The notes: generated by a model from the sequence alone, not told the origin. Positions 22,687 through 31,837 are shown, counted from the stretch's first letter. The stretch: 64,000 nucleotides of DNA from JBDHAC01 sp039588215 (GCA_039588215.1 JBDHAD010000039.1:15691-79690), one strand, 5' to 3'. Numbers and translations are program-made.

Positions 22687-22760
22687 CGCGCCCGGGAGGA
22701 CTCGAACCCCCAGCCTTCGGATCCGAAGTCCGACGCTCTATCCAGTTGAGCTACGGGCGC
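22687..22760 (-). tRNA. tRNA-Arg (anticodon TCG), target of the element
   Basis: Read on the minus strand the 74-base sequence folds as a full cloverleaf. The acceptor GCGCCCG pairs with CGGGCGC, the D arm is GCTC/GAGC, the anticodon stem is TCGGA/TCCGA with loop CTTCGGA, and the T arm is GGGGG/CCTCC around TTCGAGT. The anticodon TCG reads CGA. CCA is not encoded. The 3' 43 bases (22688-22730) were supplied by the element and are duplicated at 7253-7295. The base next to the acceptor is G here, but it corresponds to A in both left-hand scars. Confidence 0.95.
22688..22730. repeat. Right attachment site within tRNA-Arg
   Basis: These 43 bases are identical to 7253-7295. They cover the anticodon loop to the acceptor end, so integration restores an intact tRNA. 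Confidence 0.9.
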
Positions 22761-22931
22761 AGGAGGGCATCGCACGGTAGACCACCCACTGACACTTCGC
22801 ACCCTCGATCCGGAAGTCCGGACTTACGGGTCGCAAGACCCGAGAGCCCATTAGCCAGCCAGAGACGGTGCTCGAGGAGGGTGAGCGGGCTCGCCCGGGC
22901 GAACGACTCTGTGTGGTGAGGATGGAGCGGT

Positions 22932-23456
22932 ATGAACGCCGAGCGGGACGACGGGGTGAGTGGGCGAAAACGGCGTGTGTCGGGCCTGATCGTGAGTCAT
23001 GGCCGACTCCGTAAGCCCAACGGGTTTACCCTCTTGGAACTCGTTTCGGTACTGGTGATCATTGCCATCGGCACCACGATGGCACTCAAGACCTCCAAAC
23101 GAGCCTCCGACTCCGCTCAGATCAAGCAGGCGATCGCAGAAATCCTTCAGCTCCAGACTCGCGTCGACGAGTTCGCCATGACGTGGGATCGCCTCCCGAA
23201 CTCTCTCGGCGAGCTCGGTGGGGGCGTTCCGCAAGATCCGTGGGGAAACGCCTACGAGTACTTCCCGTTTCTGGATGGGGCCAACATGTCCATGGCACGG
23301 AGAGACCGCTTCTTGGTGCCGATCAACACGCTCTACGACCTATACAGCAGAGGACGAGACGGCCTCACCACCAACAACCTCGTCTCACCCGAAGCCCAGG
23401 ATGACGTGGTCCGCGCGAACGACGGCGCCTATATAGGGCTCGCCGCCGGTTACTGA
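22932..23456 (+). CDS. GspG/PilE-like major pseudopilin
   Basis: This 174-residue protein has a class III signal. Cleavage is expected at NG|FTLLELVSVLVIIAIG (Gly31), with the invariant Glu at +5. A globular domain with the PQDPWGNAYEY signature typical of GspG follows. The ATG at 22932 has GGAG six bases upstream; a GTG at 22992 would give a more usual leader length. The protein would be the main subunit of a type II secretion pseudopilus or a related type IV-like filament. It is the first chromosomal gene after the tRNA and is followed 11 bases later by the first HD-GYP gene, probably in one operon. Confidence 0.88.
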   Translation: MNAERDDGVSGRKRRVSGLIVSHGRLRKPNGFTLLELVSVLVIIAIGTTMALKTSKRASDSAQIKQAIAEILQLQTRVDEFAMTWDRLPNSLGELGGGVPQDPWGNAYEYFPFLDGANMSMARRDRFLVPINTLYDLYSRGRDGLTTNNLVSPEAQDDVVRANDGAYIGLAAGY

Positions 23457-23467
23457 TCGAGGCGAGC

Positions 23468-25597
23468 GTGCGGATAGAGGGAGCGTTCCTCCGATCTCGC
23501 CTTGGCCGACGGATTTTCGGCCTGTTCGTCCTTTGCGCGCTGATTCCGACCGGCTCGGCGCTCACATTCATGTACGTACAGGCCGATCGGCGGCTCGACG
23601 ACGAGCGCCGGGAGCGCGTCCGCGAGCAGAGCAAGCTGGGCGCGGAGCAGGTGCTGCAGCGGATTCGGATCATCGAGCGAGAATTCGCGCGCACGGTGGG
23701 GCGGATCGAAATCACCGACCCTGAGGATTGGCGCGCGGTAGCCGATTCGGCCACCGCGCAGCTGATCGGCCTGGCCGCAGAGGCCGGCCTCGGGGACGTC
23801 GTCACGATCTTCGGCGATCCGCCCGACCCCCCGCCCCTCACGGAGTTCGTTCGTGAACGACTGGCCGATGGGCACAGCGTGTTGGCGACCGTCCCCGAGG
23901 CGATCGGCCAGGCGCGCGTGATTCTCGTTCACCAGGCCCAGCTCGACGACGGGCCGATTCTCATGTGGGGGGAGCTGAGCAGGGAGCGGCTCGCCGCCGA
24001 GACGGCCTCGTTCTCGGCGGCTATCGACCTGTGCATGCTGGATCACCGCAAGGTCCCCATCTTCTGCGACATCGATCTGCCCGTGGATCTCCTGCCCAAC
24101 GTCGACGAGCGTCGAACCAGCGCGCAGGATGCCTATCTGGAATGGCGGGACGGGGAGATCGCCCGGATAGGCGCATACGCGCTGGTGTTCGTGTCATACG
24201 ACTACGCTGCACCGCCCTGGATGCTGGTGGCGGGGGAACGTACGAGGTCGGTGCTTTCGGAGCTGTCCGAGTTCCGAATCACGCTCGTCACGGCCGGAAC
24301 CATGGGGCTCGTGCTCACCGTCCTCCTGGGAAGCGTCCAGATCCGCCGCAGCCTCGAACCCCTCCGGCGGCTCGGTGAAGGCACCCGGCGTGTGGCCGAC
24401 GGGAATTTCGCGGCGCGGGTCGACATCACCTCGGGCGACGAGTTCACCGACCTGGCGGACTCGTTCAATGAGATGACGCACAAGCTGGATCGGCAGTTCC
24501 GGATGCTGCACGCGCTGCGGACGATCGACCAGGCCGTGCTGGAGTCCCCGAGCTTCGACGAGATCGCATCCACGTCTCTCGTTCAGGCGACGCAACTGAC
24601 CGGTTGCCTCGTCGGTTGCTTGATCGTCAAGGAAGACCCCACGGGCTCGGACCGCGCACTGGGCTTCGTCCACCTGGCCGAGCAAGAGTCGCCTCGCCGG
24701 ATCTCCGATCTACAGCTAGGGGACCGGGATGACGAGATCCTGCAGGCTCACGGGCTCGCACTGGTCACCTCCGAGGAGTCGCTGCCTTGCCTGGGCTTCG
24801 AAGAGATCGCCGGCCGCTCGGAAGATTTCCTCGTCGTCGGGATCCGCCAGCACGACCACCTGCACGGCCTGCTCGCCCTCGGCTTCTCTCCCGAAGCGGC
24901 GCAAGTGGAGGCGGTCCTGAGTGAAGCGTGCCAGATCGCGAGCCAGCTTGCAGTGGCACTCTCGAATGTGCGCCTCGTGCGCGATCTGGACCGCCTGAGC
25001 GTCGGGGCGCTCCAGGCGCTGGCACGAACCGTCGACGCCAAGTCCGCCTGGACGGCCGGGCACTCCGAGCGGGTGACTCGTCTCGCTCAGGCTCTTGCCT
25101 CAGAGCTGGAGCTGTCCGCCGTGGATCAGGATTGCCTGTACCGCGGGGGACTCCTGCACGATATCGGCAAGCTGGGGGTCCGCGAGGAGACCTTGGACTG
25201 GCCCGGAAAGCTCAACGACGAGCAGTGGGAGGAGATCAAGAGACATCCCGAAATCGGTGTCGAGATTCTCGAGCCCATCCCCGCGTTTCACGACATCCTC
25301 CCGATCGTCCGGTACCACCACGAGCGGTGGGACGGGGCCGGATATCCGACGGGGCTCGCCGGCGAAGACATCCCCCTGCTGGCCCGTGTCGTCGCGGTGG
25401 CCGACGTATACGACGCCCTCACCTCGGATCGACCGTACCGCGCCGGGATGCCCCGAGAGAAGGCGATTCAGATCATCGAGGAGGGGTCGGGCACTCAGTT
25501 CGACGCCACGATCGTTCCGGTGCTGCGGCGGGCTCTGGGACGGCTGGAGAAGGTGGAAGACGCTGGTCCTGTGCGCCTGATCGCGGTTGGCGAGTGA
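23468..25597 (+). CDS. HAMP-GAF-HD-GYP c-di-GMP phosphodiesterase (first paralogue)
   Basis: This 709-residue protein starts at GTG. It has a transmembrane helix (about 15-38), an extracytoplasmic sensor region (about 40-270), a second helix, HAMP (about 290-345), a GAF-like domain (about 360-500) and a C-terminal HD-GYP domain. The HD motif is LLHDIGKLG near 562 and the GYP box is HHERWDGAGYPTG near 616, so catalytic residues are present. HD-GYP enzymes hydrolyse c-di-GMP to GMP. It follows the pseudopilin by 11 bases and is paralogous over its full length to 29582-31837, which closes the same cluster. The likely role is to tie secretion or piliation to c-di-GMP. Confidence 0.88.
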   Translation: MRIEGAFLRSRLGRRIFGLFVLCALIPTGSALTFMYVQADRRLDDERRERVREQSKLGAEQVLQRIRIIEREFARTVGRIEITDPEDWRAVADSATAQLIGLAAEAGLGDVVTIFGDPPDPPPLTEFVRERLADGHSVLATVPEAIGQARVILVHQAQLDDGPILMWGELSRERLAAETASFSAAIDLCMLDHRKVPIFCDIDLPVDLLPNVDERRTSAQDAYLEWRDGEIARIGAYALVFVSYDYAAPPWMLVAGERTRSVLSELSEFRITLVTAGTMGLVLTVLLGSVQIRRSLEPLRRLGEGTRRVADGNFAARVDITSGDEFTDLADSFNEMTHKLDRQFRMLHALRTIDQAVLESPSFDEIASTSLVQATQLTGCLVGCLIVKEDPTGSDRALGFVHLAEQESPRRISDLQLGDRDDEILQAHGLALVTSEESLPCLGFEEIAGRSEDFLVVGIRQHDHLHGLLALGFSPEAAQVEAVLSEACQIASQLAVALSNVRLVRDLDRLSVGALQALARTVDAKSAWTAGHSERVTRLAQALASELELSAVDQDCLYRGGLLHDIGKLGVREETLDWPGKLNDEQWEEIKRHPEIGVEILEPIPAFHDILPIVRYHHERWDGAGYPTGLAGEDIPLLARVVAVADVYDALTSDRPYRAGMPREKAIQIIEEGSGTQFDATIVPVLRRALGRLEKVEDAGPVRLIAVGE

Positions 25598-25613
25598 AGA
25601 CACGGAGACGACC

Positions 25614-26069
25614 ATGACGCAACGATTGAATCGCAACCCAAAGCAGCCGCGAGCTGCGCCGCCATCGACGAGACGGAGGTCAACGACCCGGGGCGCGCTC
25701 GCAGCCGGCGCGTCGCTACTCGCGCTGGGGGCGCTGCTGCTGCTGCGAGGTCCCGGATCGGACGAGCTTCCACCGGAATTGTTCGGTCGCTGGACGACGA
25801 CCAATCCGCGCTACGAGGGACGTGCGTTCACCCTCAGCGAATCGACCGTGGAGATCCACACGAGCCCCTCGCGATCGACGGTGCATCAGGTACGCGGGGT
25901 GGAGAAGGACGACAGCGAGGGCCTGGTCTATACGCTCCGCTACGAAGAAGACGGCGCCCTGGTGCCATTTGCGATCGCCTACGGAGCCCGGGCGCCCAGC
26001 GGCGCGCCTCAGTGGGTCCATTTCCCCCATCAGCCGGAGATCGAATGGCGCAAAGCGAACGATCGCTGA
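25614..26069 (+). CDS. Small membrane-anchored protein, unknown
   Basis: This 151-residue protein has a basic N-terminus, one transmembrane helix (about 28-45, GALAAGASLLALGALLLLRG) and a beta-rich exposed domain (RWTTTNPRYEGRAFTLSEST). I place the start at the ATG at 25614, with GGAG eight bases before it. It follows the HD-GYP gene closely. The exposed part has a lipocalin-like strand pattern, but I do not recognise the family. It may be a pilus- or secretion-associated accessory protein by position only. Confidence 0.6.
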   Translation: MTQRLNRNPKQPRAAPPSTRRRSTTRGALAAGASLLALGALLLLRGPGSDELPPELFGRWTTTNPRYEGRAFTLSESTVEIHTSPSRSTVHQVRGVEKDDSEGLVYTLRYEEDGALVPFAIAYGARAPSGAPQWVHFPHQPEIEWRKANDR

Positions 26070-26347
26070 CCGAGCGGGCGCGCTGGAAAATTGCAGAGCA
26101 CGAGAATGTCGTGCATTTACCCGCACAGGGCCTGACGGATGCGGACCACAAACATTTGTCACGGTGCCCCTCGCGGGCCTGTAAACAGCTGTGTTGAAAG
26201 GGATTACATACCGTGCGCCACTCACCGTGCCACGAGTCTTCACCGTGCTCCAAGACGGGGTGCGTCGGTCGGCGTCGGAGTCACCGCCCCCTGGGGTGGT
26301 CGCGTCGGCCGCGGGGCTAGGAGAGGAGTCGAGCTGAGGACTGTGCG

Positions 26348-26848
26348 ATGCGGAACGATCAACTGAACAAGGCCAGCGGGTTCACGCTCCATGAGCTGAT
26401 GATCGCGATCGCATTGATCGTGTCTGCGATGGCGATCGTCGGTCCGCCGACCGTACGGACCATGCATCGATCGACCCTCCGCGCAGCGGCGGATGAGGTC
26501 CTGTCGATGCACGCGACCGCGCGAAGCCTCGCCATGCAGACGGGTCGGATCGCGATGTTGGAGTTCCTGCCACCCCAGGGGCAGCTTTCCAACACCATCT
26601 CCTTGAAAGCAGACACGTCGGGCACCGGACTGGCCGAGTTACGGCGCTCAGCCCTCACACGGGCGGACTTCGTCACGGACCGGGCCATCCTGTGCTTCGA
26701 TGCGCGCGGCCTCCCGACGACCAAGATGATCCGCACGGGCAACCAGTCCTCCATGCAATGCGAGGCGCCCGACGCCACGATCATCGTGCGCAGCGGCGCG
26801 CTGGCGGACACCGTGCGCTATTCGCCGCTAGGGGACCTGATCCCATGA
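26348..26848 (+). CDS. GspH/FimT-like minor pseudopilin
   Basis: This 166-residue protein has a prepilin signal SG|FTLHELMIAIALIVSAM (Gly11, Glu at +5), followed by the helix and a beta-rich domain as in GspH/FimT. The preceding 278 bases hold no gene and probably contain the promoter of this minor-pilin operon. The stop overlaps the ATG of the next pseudopilin gene (ATGA at 26845). It would cap or prime the pseudopilus. Confidence 0.8.
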   Translation: MRNDQLNKASGFTLHELMIAIALIVSAMAIVGPPTVRTMHRSTLRAAADEVLSMHATARSLAMQTGRIAMLEFLPPQGQLSNTISLKADTSGTGLAELRRSALTRADFVTDRAILCFDARGLPTTKMIRTGNQSSMQCEAPDATIIVRSGALADTVRYSPLGDLIP

Positions 26849-27228
26849 GCCGACATCCGCTCCGGTCACGGACCCGGGTGGGCGATCAGCGGGGGGCCTC
26901 GGCGCTCGAGGTCATGCTCGCCATCGTTCTCCTTTCCACCGCGATCCTCGGCGCGGCAGCCGCGCAGGCCGGCAGCTGGCGAGTCCTGGCTGGCGGTCGC
27001 CGGGACGCCGGCGCCTGGGCGGCTCTCCACTATCAGGTCGAGGAGCTGATATCGGGCGGATACGACCGGGCGGTGTCGGGCTCGCGGGTCCTGAACGGCT
27101 ATCCGATCCAGTGGGACGTCGCCGGCACAGACCCCAAGGTGGTCATGATCGTTGCGCGCTATCCGAACGGCTGGACGCTCGGGGCCGATACGGTGCGGGT
27201 CGTGCTCAGACCCCCTGCAGCCCCGTGA
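26845..27228 (+). CDS. GspI/PilV-like minor pseudopilin
   Basis: This 127-residue protein has a prepilin-type N-terminus QRG|ASALEVMLAIVLLSTAIL with the +5 Glu and a short soluble domain. Ala at +1 in place of Phe or Met is unusual but tolerated. It starts at the ATG that overlaps the upstream stop; the longer frame from 26692 lies inside the upstream gene. It is part of the four-gene minor-pilin run. Confidence 0.75.
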   Translation: MSRHPLRSRTRVGDQRGASALEVMLAIVLLSTAILGAAAAQAGSWRVLAGGRRDAGAWAALHYQVEELISGGYDRAVSGSRVLNGYPIQWDVAGTDPKVVMIVARYPNGWTLGADTVRVVLRPPAAP

Positions 27229-27245
27229 CGAGAGGGATCCGATTC

Positions 27246-28088
27246 ATGTCTCACGCAGCCACCGGCATGCGCCACGCCCGAGCGAGAAGCTCGGCAGGAT
27301 TCACCCTGTTCGAGGCGCTTGTGTATCTCGTGTTCGGCGGCATGGTGGTGGCGGCCATCCACTCGGTCGTGTTCAAAAGCCAGCGTGACTTCAACGAACA
27401 GCGAGCGCTCGCCGAGGGGCAGGGCGTCCTGCGAAACGCCATGGCACTCCTCGTCGGCGAGCTCCGATCGGCGTCCGCCGCCGGCGGTGACATTCTACAG
27501 ACCGATCCGAGCCTCATCCGCCTGCGGGCGATCCGGGGCGAGAGCATCATCTGCGGCTTCGTGGCGAACCAGACGGACCCGACGTATCGACTCGCGCTCG
27601 TGGGGGGCACACATGCGGCCGAGCCGGCCGATAGCGCGCTGCTCCTGGCGATCAACGGGGCCGGCCGGGACGATGACGCGTGGCAGGTCGTGAAGGTCAC
27701 GCAAGTGAGCGTGACAAAGAACGCCGACACTTGCGACTGGGCCGGCACCGCCAAGCCGGAGCTGGAACTCAGCGTGAGCGGCGATACCGCCGGGGTGAAG
27801 GTCGGCTCGCTGATCCGTCCGTTTCGGCAGACCGAGTACGGGTTGTTGGATTGGAACGGGGAATGGTGGCTGGGCCGCCGCCTACGGGGGCAACCGTGGG
27901 AACCGATGACAGGGCCCTTGCTCGCACCAGCCGACTCGGGGCTCGTGTTCACCTACCTCGCCGAGGACGGGACCGTCGCGGCGAGCGCCGCTGACATTGC
28001 GGCAATAGAGATCTTGTTGCGGGCGCGTCGATCCGGTCAATCTGCACGCGTCGACTCGCTCCGCACCAAGGTCGCGATCCGAGGTTAG
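27246..28088 (+). CDS. GspJ/PilW-like minor pseudopilin
   Basis: This 280-residue protein has the prepilin signal AG|FTLFEALVYLVFGGMVVAAI (Gly18, Glu at +5) and a long beta-rich domain, matching the size of PilW/GspJ minor pilins. I use the ATG at 27246, since the frame from 27111 would overlap the previous gene by more than 100 bases. It ends in TAGTG, shared with the start of the next gene. Confidence 0.78.
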   Translation: MSHAATGMRHARARSSAGFTLFEALVYLVFGGMVVAAIHSVVFKSQRDFNEQRALAEGQGVLRNAMALLVGELRSASAAGGDILQTDPSLIRLRAIRGESIICGFVANQTDPTYRLALVGGTHAAEPADSALLLAINGAGRDDDAWQVVKVTQVSVTKNADTCDWAGTAKPELELSVSGDTAGVKVGSLIRPFRQTEYGLLDWNGEWWLGRRLRGQPWEPMTGPLLAPADSGLVFTYLAEDGTVAASAADIAAIEILLRARRSGQSARVDSLRTKVAIRG

Positions 28089-29389
28089 TGAAGATGTTCA
28101 ACCGTTTAGACAAGCAGATGACGCTCGACCGGGATGACCGTGGGCGCGGTGACGAGGGTGGGTACGTGCTCATCTGGGCGTTGTTCTCCTTCGTGCTGCT
28201 GGGCGGGATGGCTGCGGCCGCCCTCAAGTCGACGGGCTCGGAGCGCCGGCTCGCAAAGGCCTCCGCGGAGTGGAACGTCAGCTTCTACGCGGCCGAGGTT
28301 GGGCTCCAGCAGGCGCTCGGGATTGCGACCGACACGCTCGTCGGGGCCCTCGTGCCGGGCGATTCGGTGGATCTTGGCTGGCAGTCGATCGACGGGTCGA
28401 CGGACTATCGCGCGGTCGTCTACCGAATCGACAACGGGCCGCACATGCTGTATCAGATCCGCAGCACCGGGCGGTACGACAGGCTGTTCGCGGGTCAGAC
28501 CGCGGTCACGCAGACCATGACCCTGGCTTCGGACAAGCCCGAGGCGCTCCTGATCGACGATCCCCTGCGCATCGATGGAACCGTCGACCTGAGCGGTGAA
28601 TGTCGAGTGCATGCGCGCGATCAGCTTTCCGTCCCGGGGTTGATCAACACGGACGGACTCGTAAGCGCGGAGGGACTGGTGGATGGAAACATCAACCACC
28701 CGGACGGTCTCCCCCCGGAATCGTACGCGGATCCGATCCCCCCGGAGCCCTTTGACCTCGACGCCTACTGCGCATCGGCCGACTACAGGATTTCGAATGG
28801 CTGGCTGGTGACGAACGCGACGGGCGATAGCGCACAGCTCGGCAACCCGGGAGCCGCGAACTGGAGCGAGATCATCAACGGCGAGGGGTATCCTGAATAC
28901 GTGTTCGACGGGGATGAGCTCACGTGGAATCCGGCCGATCCCAATGTCAAGATGAGCGGTAGCTTCTGTGCGGATGAGAGCATCACGCTGATCGGGAGTC
29001 CGGGCCAGCCCGGGAGCCCCGCCCCCATCTCGCTTTTCGCGCGCGGGTTCGTCGAGGTGATCGGCAGCCCGTTCGTGGAGGCCGCGCACGCGGACGAAAC
29101 CCTGTTCGCCACCTACGGGGACATTGTGCTGGATGGGTCGTTGGATGCCGTCACGCCCAACTACAAGGGCCACCTGCGCGCGCGAAGCGAGTGCAATACA
29201 GGGGGTACAGTTTGGGTTGACGGATCGCTCGCCTGCGGCGGCACGACGTACTCGGATCCGCCCGGCGTACGGACGATTGCGACCGACAACATCATCTTCG
29301 GCGACCTGAAGCTCACCACGACCTGCAACGTCCACACCATCGTCGCGCCCCGCCCCATCACGCTGCGCTCCTGGCGACACGACTTCTAG
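28088..29389 (+). CDS. PilX/GspK-like pilus assembly protein
   Basis: The protein has about 433 residues. An N-terminal hydrophobic helix (GGYVLIWALFSFVLLGGMAA, about 24-43) lacks the canonical Phe-Thr-Leu-x-Glu. A short PilX-like helical part follows, then a long beta-rich C-terminal domain with several cysteines (SGECRVHAR, CNTGGTVW, TTCNVHT). Translation starts at the GTG at 28088 or at the ATG two codons later. By analogy to PilX it would be the non-classical minor pilin of the tip complex. The C-terminal domain resembles the polymer-forming/beta-helix part seen in other PilX relatives of this phylum, which may bind a surface ligand. Confidence 0.68.
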   Translation: MKMFNRLDKQMTLDRDDRGRGDEGGYVLIWALFSFVLLGGMAAAALKSTGSERRLAKASAEWNVSFYAAEVGLQQALGIATDTLVGALVPGDSVDLGWQSIDGSTDYRAVVYRIDNGPHMLYQIRSTGRYDRLFAGQTAVTQTMTLASDKPEALLIDDPLRIDGTVDLSGECRVHARDQLSVPGLINTDGLVSAEGLVDGNINHPDGLPPESYADPIPPEPFDLDAYCASADYRISNGWLVTNATGDSAQLGNPGAANWSEIINGEGYPEYVFDGDELTWNPADPNVKMSGSFCADESITLIGSPGQPGSPAPISLFARGFVEVIGSPFVEAAHADETLFATYGDIVLDGSLDAVTPNYKGHLRARSECNTGGTVWVDGSLACGGTTYSDPPGVRTIATDNIIFGDLKLTTTCNVHTIVAPRPITLRSWRHDF

Positions 29390-29581
29390 GCGTCGAGCCG
29401 GTACTCCCCCGCTGCTCTCCTATCGAGCGGGATCGACCAGGTTGCCCCAACAGGGGCACCGCTCTTGCACTTAGCGACCTGGCTCGGCTCGCACGAAGGC
29501 GTCATCCGCCGGCCACGCAGCCGGCCGAATCGCGCTACTGAGCGGAGGAAACACAGGCTCGCTAGGGGTGATAAACGGCGT

Positions 29582-31837
29582 ATGCTGCGGATAGCGCGAG
29601 GCCGGAGCGGTCGAAAGGCGGGAGACAGACGGGTGCGGTCGCGCGTGGCGCGTCGCATGGTCCTCCTGTTTATCGCATGTGCCCTGGTCCCGGTCTCCGC
29701 GCTTGCGCTGTTCTCCTATCGTCAAGTGTCCCGGCAGCTGGAGGCCCAGAGCCGGGCCGGCCTGCGGGAGGCTGGAAAGCTCGCGGGCATGCCCCTGCTG
29801 GAGCGGCTCGATTTCCTGGACGAGAAGCTCCGGGTCCTGGCCTCGACGGCCACTCCGGCATCGAACGGAACGGTCGCCGCATTGCGGAAGGCCATTGAAG
29901 CGACGGACGGCGGGCGACGTCACTTCCTCTCATTCGTGCTCCGATGGAACGGCGAGACGATTCCGATCGTCTCAGGGGACGATTTCGCCATCGATCCGAG
30001 CTCGTCCCTGCCCGCCGCGGCCAACGCACACTTCGCCGCCGGGCGCTCGTGGCTGCATGTCCTGCACGATCGCACCGGCCCCAGAATCTTCCTGATCCGA
30101 GGGATGGATCCAAGCGATCCGACAGCCGGAAAGCTGTGGGCAGAGCTGGAGCCGGAGTATCTGTTCACGGGTGGGTTGGGTGAGGATGGCATTCCCACGG
30201 GCATGGACCTCTGTGTTCTGGATGGCGAGGCGGGCCCGCTCTACTGTCCGAGTCCAACGGGCGATGAACAATTGCGCGCCCTCGCCGAGGCCATCGCTTC
30301 ACGCTCCGTGGATGCGATCGGGTGGGAGGCGAACGAGGGAGAGTATTTGTCCGGCTTCTGGACGGCCTTCCTCGGATACTCCTATGGATCTAGCGACTGG
30401 ACGGTGATGCTGAGCGAGCCGCGGAGCGTTGCGCTCGCTCCCATGGCGGAGTTCCGGCAGGTCTTCCCGCTCATCGCGATCCTCGTCGTCGTCCTGGCCT
30501 TTCTGTTCAGCAATATCCAGATACGCCACAACTTGGAGCCGCTCGATCGACTCAAGGCCGCCACTGAGCGGATCGCGCGTCGAGACTTCGGAACGCCCGT
30601 GGAGGTCCGCAGCCGCGACGAGTTCGAGGTGCTCGCAGAGGCGATCAACACGATGAGCCAGAGCCTGGCCGCCCAGTTCGGCGCCATGGCCGCCCTCGGC
30701 GAGATCGATCGCGCCGTCCTGTCGGCCCTCCGCACCGAGGCGATCGTCGAAATCGTGCTGGCGCGAGCGAGCGATGTCACCGCGTGCGACGCCGTGGCGG
30801 TTGGCATCCTCGGGGACGATGGCAAGCTCCGGCTATCGGGGCCGGAAACCGATCGGCCGACTTCCGCCGCTCTCGCGCACGTGCCGCATGAGAGCGAGCT
30901 GTCGCCGCTGCGACGAGGAGACGTGCTTCGCTTCGGGCCCGACCTCCGGTGCCCCGGCTATCTGAGCCGCGCCTTGGCGGGCGAAGGGTCCACCGCTCAG
31001 GTGCTCGTGTTCCCGCTGCGAACCAGCGAAGCGCTCCTGGGGATCCTCGCTCTCGGGTACGATGGTGAGCCGCCAGAAGACGAGGAAGCGCTGAACCGCG
31101 ACCGCAAGCTCGCAGACCAGATCACGGTAGCGCTGGAAAACGCGGGTCTGGTCGAGCGCTTGGATCGACTCACCCTGGGCACGCTCGAGGCGCTCGCCCG
31201 CACCGTCGACTCCAAATCTCGGTGGACGGCGGGTCATTCGAAGCGAGTGGCGGAACTGGCCCTGCGGCTCGGAGAGGCCGTCCAGCTGTCCGAGCTCGAC
31301 CTCCAAGTCCTCTATCGAGGCGCGCTGCTCCACGACATCGGCAAGATCGGCGTACCGGCTGCGATCCTGAACAAGCCCGCGCGGCTCACGGACGAGGAGA
31401 TGAAGAAGATTCGCGAGCATCCCGAGATCGGGTTTCGCATCCTCTCTCCGATCGAGAGCCTCGCGGACATCCTCCCGATCGTGCGGCACCATCACGAACG
31501 GTACGACGGAGGTGGGTATCCGGGGGGGATGCCCTCCAGCCAGCTACCCGAGCTGGTGCGACTCGTCACGGTTGTCGACACGTACGACACACTCGTAAAC
31601 GACCGTCCCTACAGGGCGGGCCTGGATCCCGAAGCCGCGCTCGAACTGCTCGTCGAAGGGGACGGTTCGCAGTTCGATCCCGAGCTCGTGACCGCGCTCG
31701 TGACCCTCGTCCGGGACCAGGGCGAGCGGCAGGAGGCGGAAGCCGGGGCCACACGGACCGAGACCGGGCCTCATGGGTCTGCGGTTGGCGGAAACACCTC
31801 GATCGAGACATTGCCCATGGAGGATGCCGTGGCGTGA
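29582..31837 (+). CDS. HAMP-GAF-HD-GYP c-di-GMP phosphodiesterase (second paralogue)
   Basis: This 751-residue protein is full-length paralogous to 23468-25597. It has a helix (about 25-45), a periplasmic sensor (about 50-290), a second helix, HAMP (NIQIRHNLEPLDRLKAATER, near 312), a GAF-like domain, and HD-GYP with LLHDIGKIG near 582 and HHHERYDGGGYPGG near 636. All metal-binding positions look intact. I use the ATG at 29582; a frame from 29465 would add 39 low-complexity residues. The sensor domains of the two paralogues differ much more than the HD-GYP parts, so they probably sense different signals. It closes the pseudopilin cluster; 31838-32048 downstream holds nothing that I recognise. 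Confidence 0.87.
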   Translation: MLRIARGRSGRKAGDRRVRSRVARRMVLLFIACALVPVSALALFSYRQVSRQLEAQSRAGLREAGKLAGMPLLERLDFLDEKLRVLASTATPASNGTVAALRKAIEATDGGRRHFLSFVLRWNGETIPIVSGDDFAIDPSSSLPAAANAHFAAGRSWLHVLHDRTGPRIFLIRGMDPSDPTAGKLWAELEPEYLFTGGLGEDGIPTGMDLCVLDGEAGPLYCPSPTGDEQLRALAEAIASRSVDAIGWEANEGEYLSGFWTAFLGYSYGSSDWTVMLSEPRSVALAPMAEFRQVFPLIAILVVVLAFLFSNIQIRHNLEPLDRLKAATERIARRDFGTPVEVRSRDEFEVLAEAINTMSQSLAAQFGAMAALGEIDRAVLSALRTEAIVEIVLARASDVTACDAVAVGILGDDGKLRLSGPETDRPTSAALAHVPHESELSPLRRGDVLRFGPDLRCPGYLSRALAGEGSTAQVLVFPLRTSEALLGILALGYDGEPPEDEEALNRDRKLADQITVALENAGLVERLDRLTLGTLEALARTVDSKSRWTAGHSKRVAELALRLGEAVQLSELDLQVLYRGALLHDIGKIGVPAAILNKPARLTDEEMKKIREHPEIGFRILSPIESLADILPIVRHHHERYDGGGYPGGMPSSQLPELVRLVTVVDTYDTLVNDRPYRAGLDPEAALELLVEGDGSQFDPELVTALVTLVRDQGERQEAEAGATRTETGPHGSAVGGNTSIETLPMEDAVA

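Larger units (their letters stand above)
7253..22730. mobile_element. Integrative element of about 15.4 kb at tRNA-Arg, phage-satellite-like
   Basis: A perfect 43-bp direct repeat (7253-7295 and 22688-22730) bounds this block. The right copy forms the 3' part of an intact tRNA-Arg gene, the left copy is a tRNA 3' end with no 5' half, and a tyrosine integrase gene ends 110 bases from the right copy. This is the classic outcome of tRNA-targeted site-specific integration. Inside are an integrase, an xis-like gene, a replication-type gene, a divergent repressor, cargo genes and a terminase pair. I find no capsid, portal, tail, protease, holin or lysin gene. The size, the regulatory switch and packaging genes without structural genes resemble phage satellites. 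A decayed prophage or an integrative plasmid remains possible. Confidence 0.85.

Noticed and set aside
7253..22730. Intact prophage
   Set aside because: Terminase genes are present, but I could find no portal, capsid, tail, holin or lysin gene among the open frames, and about 6 kb of the interior is mosaic cargo.
7253..22730. Retron, diversity-generating retroelement or conjugative element
   Set aside because: There is no reverse transcriptase, relaxase, coupling protein or type IV secretion gene on either strand.
20869..22802. Two long minus-strand frames over the xis-like and integrase genes
   Set aside because: They overlap genes with recognisable domains and translate to Arg/Pro/Ser-rich sequence without domain patterns.
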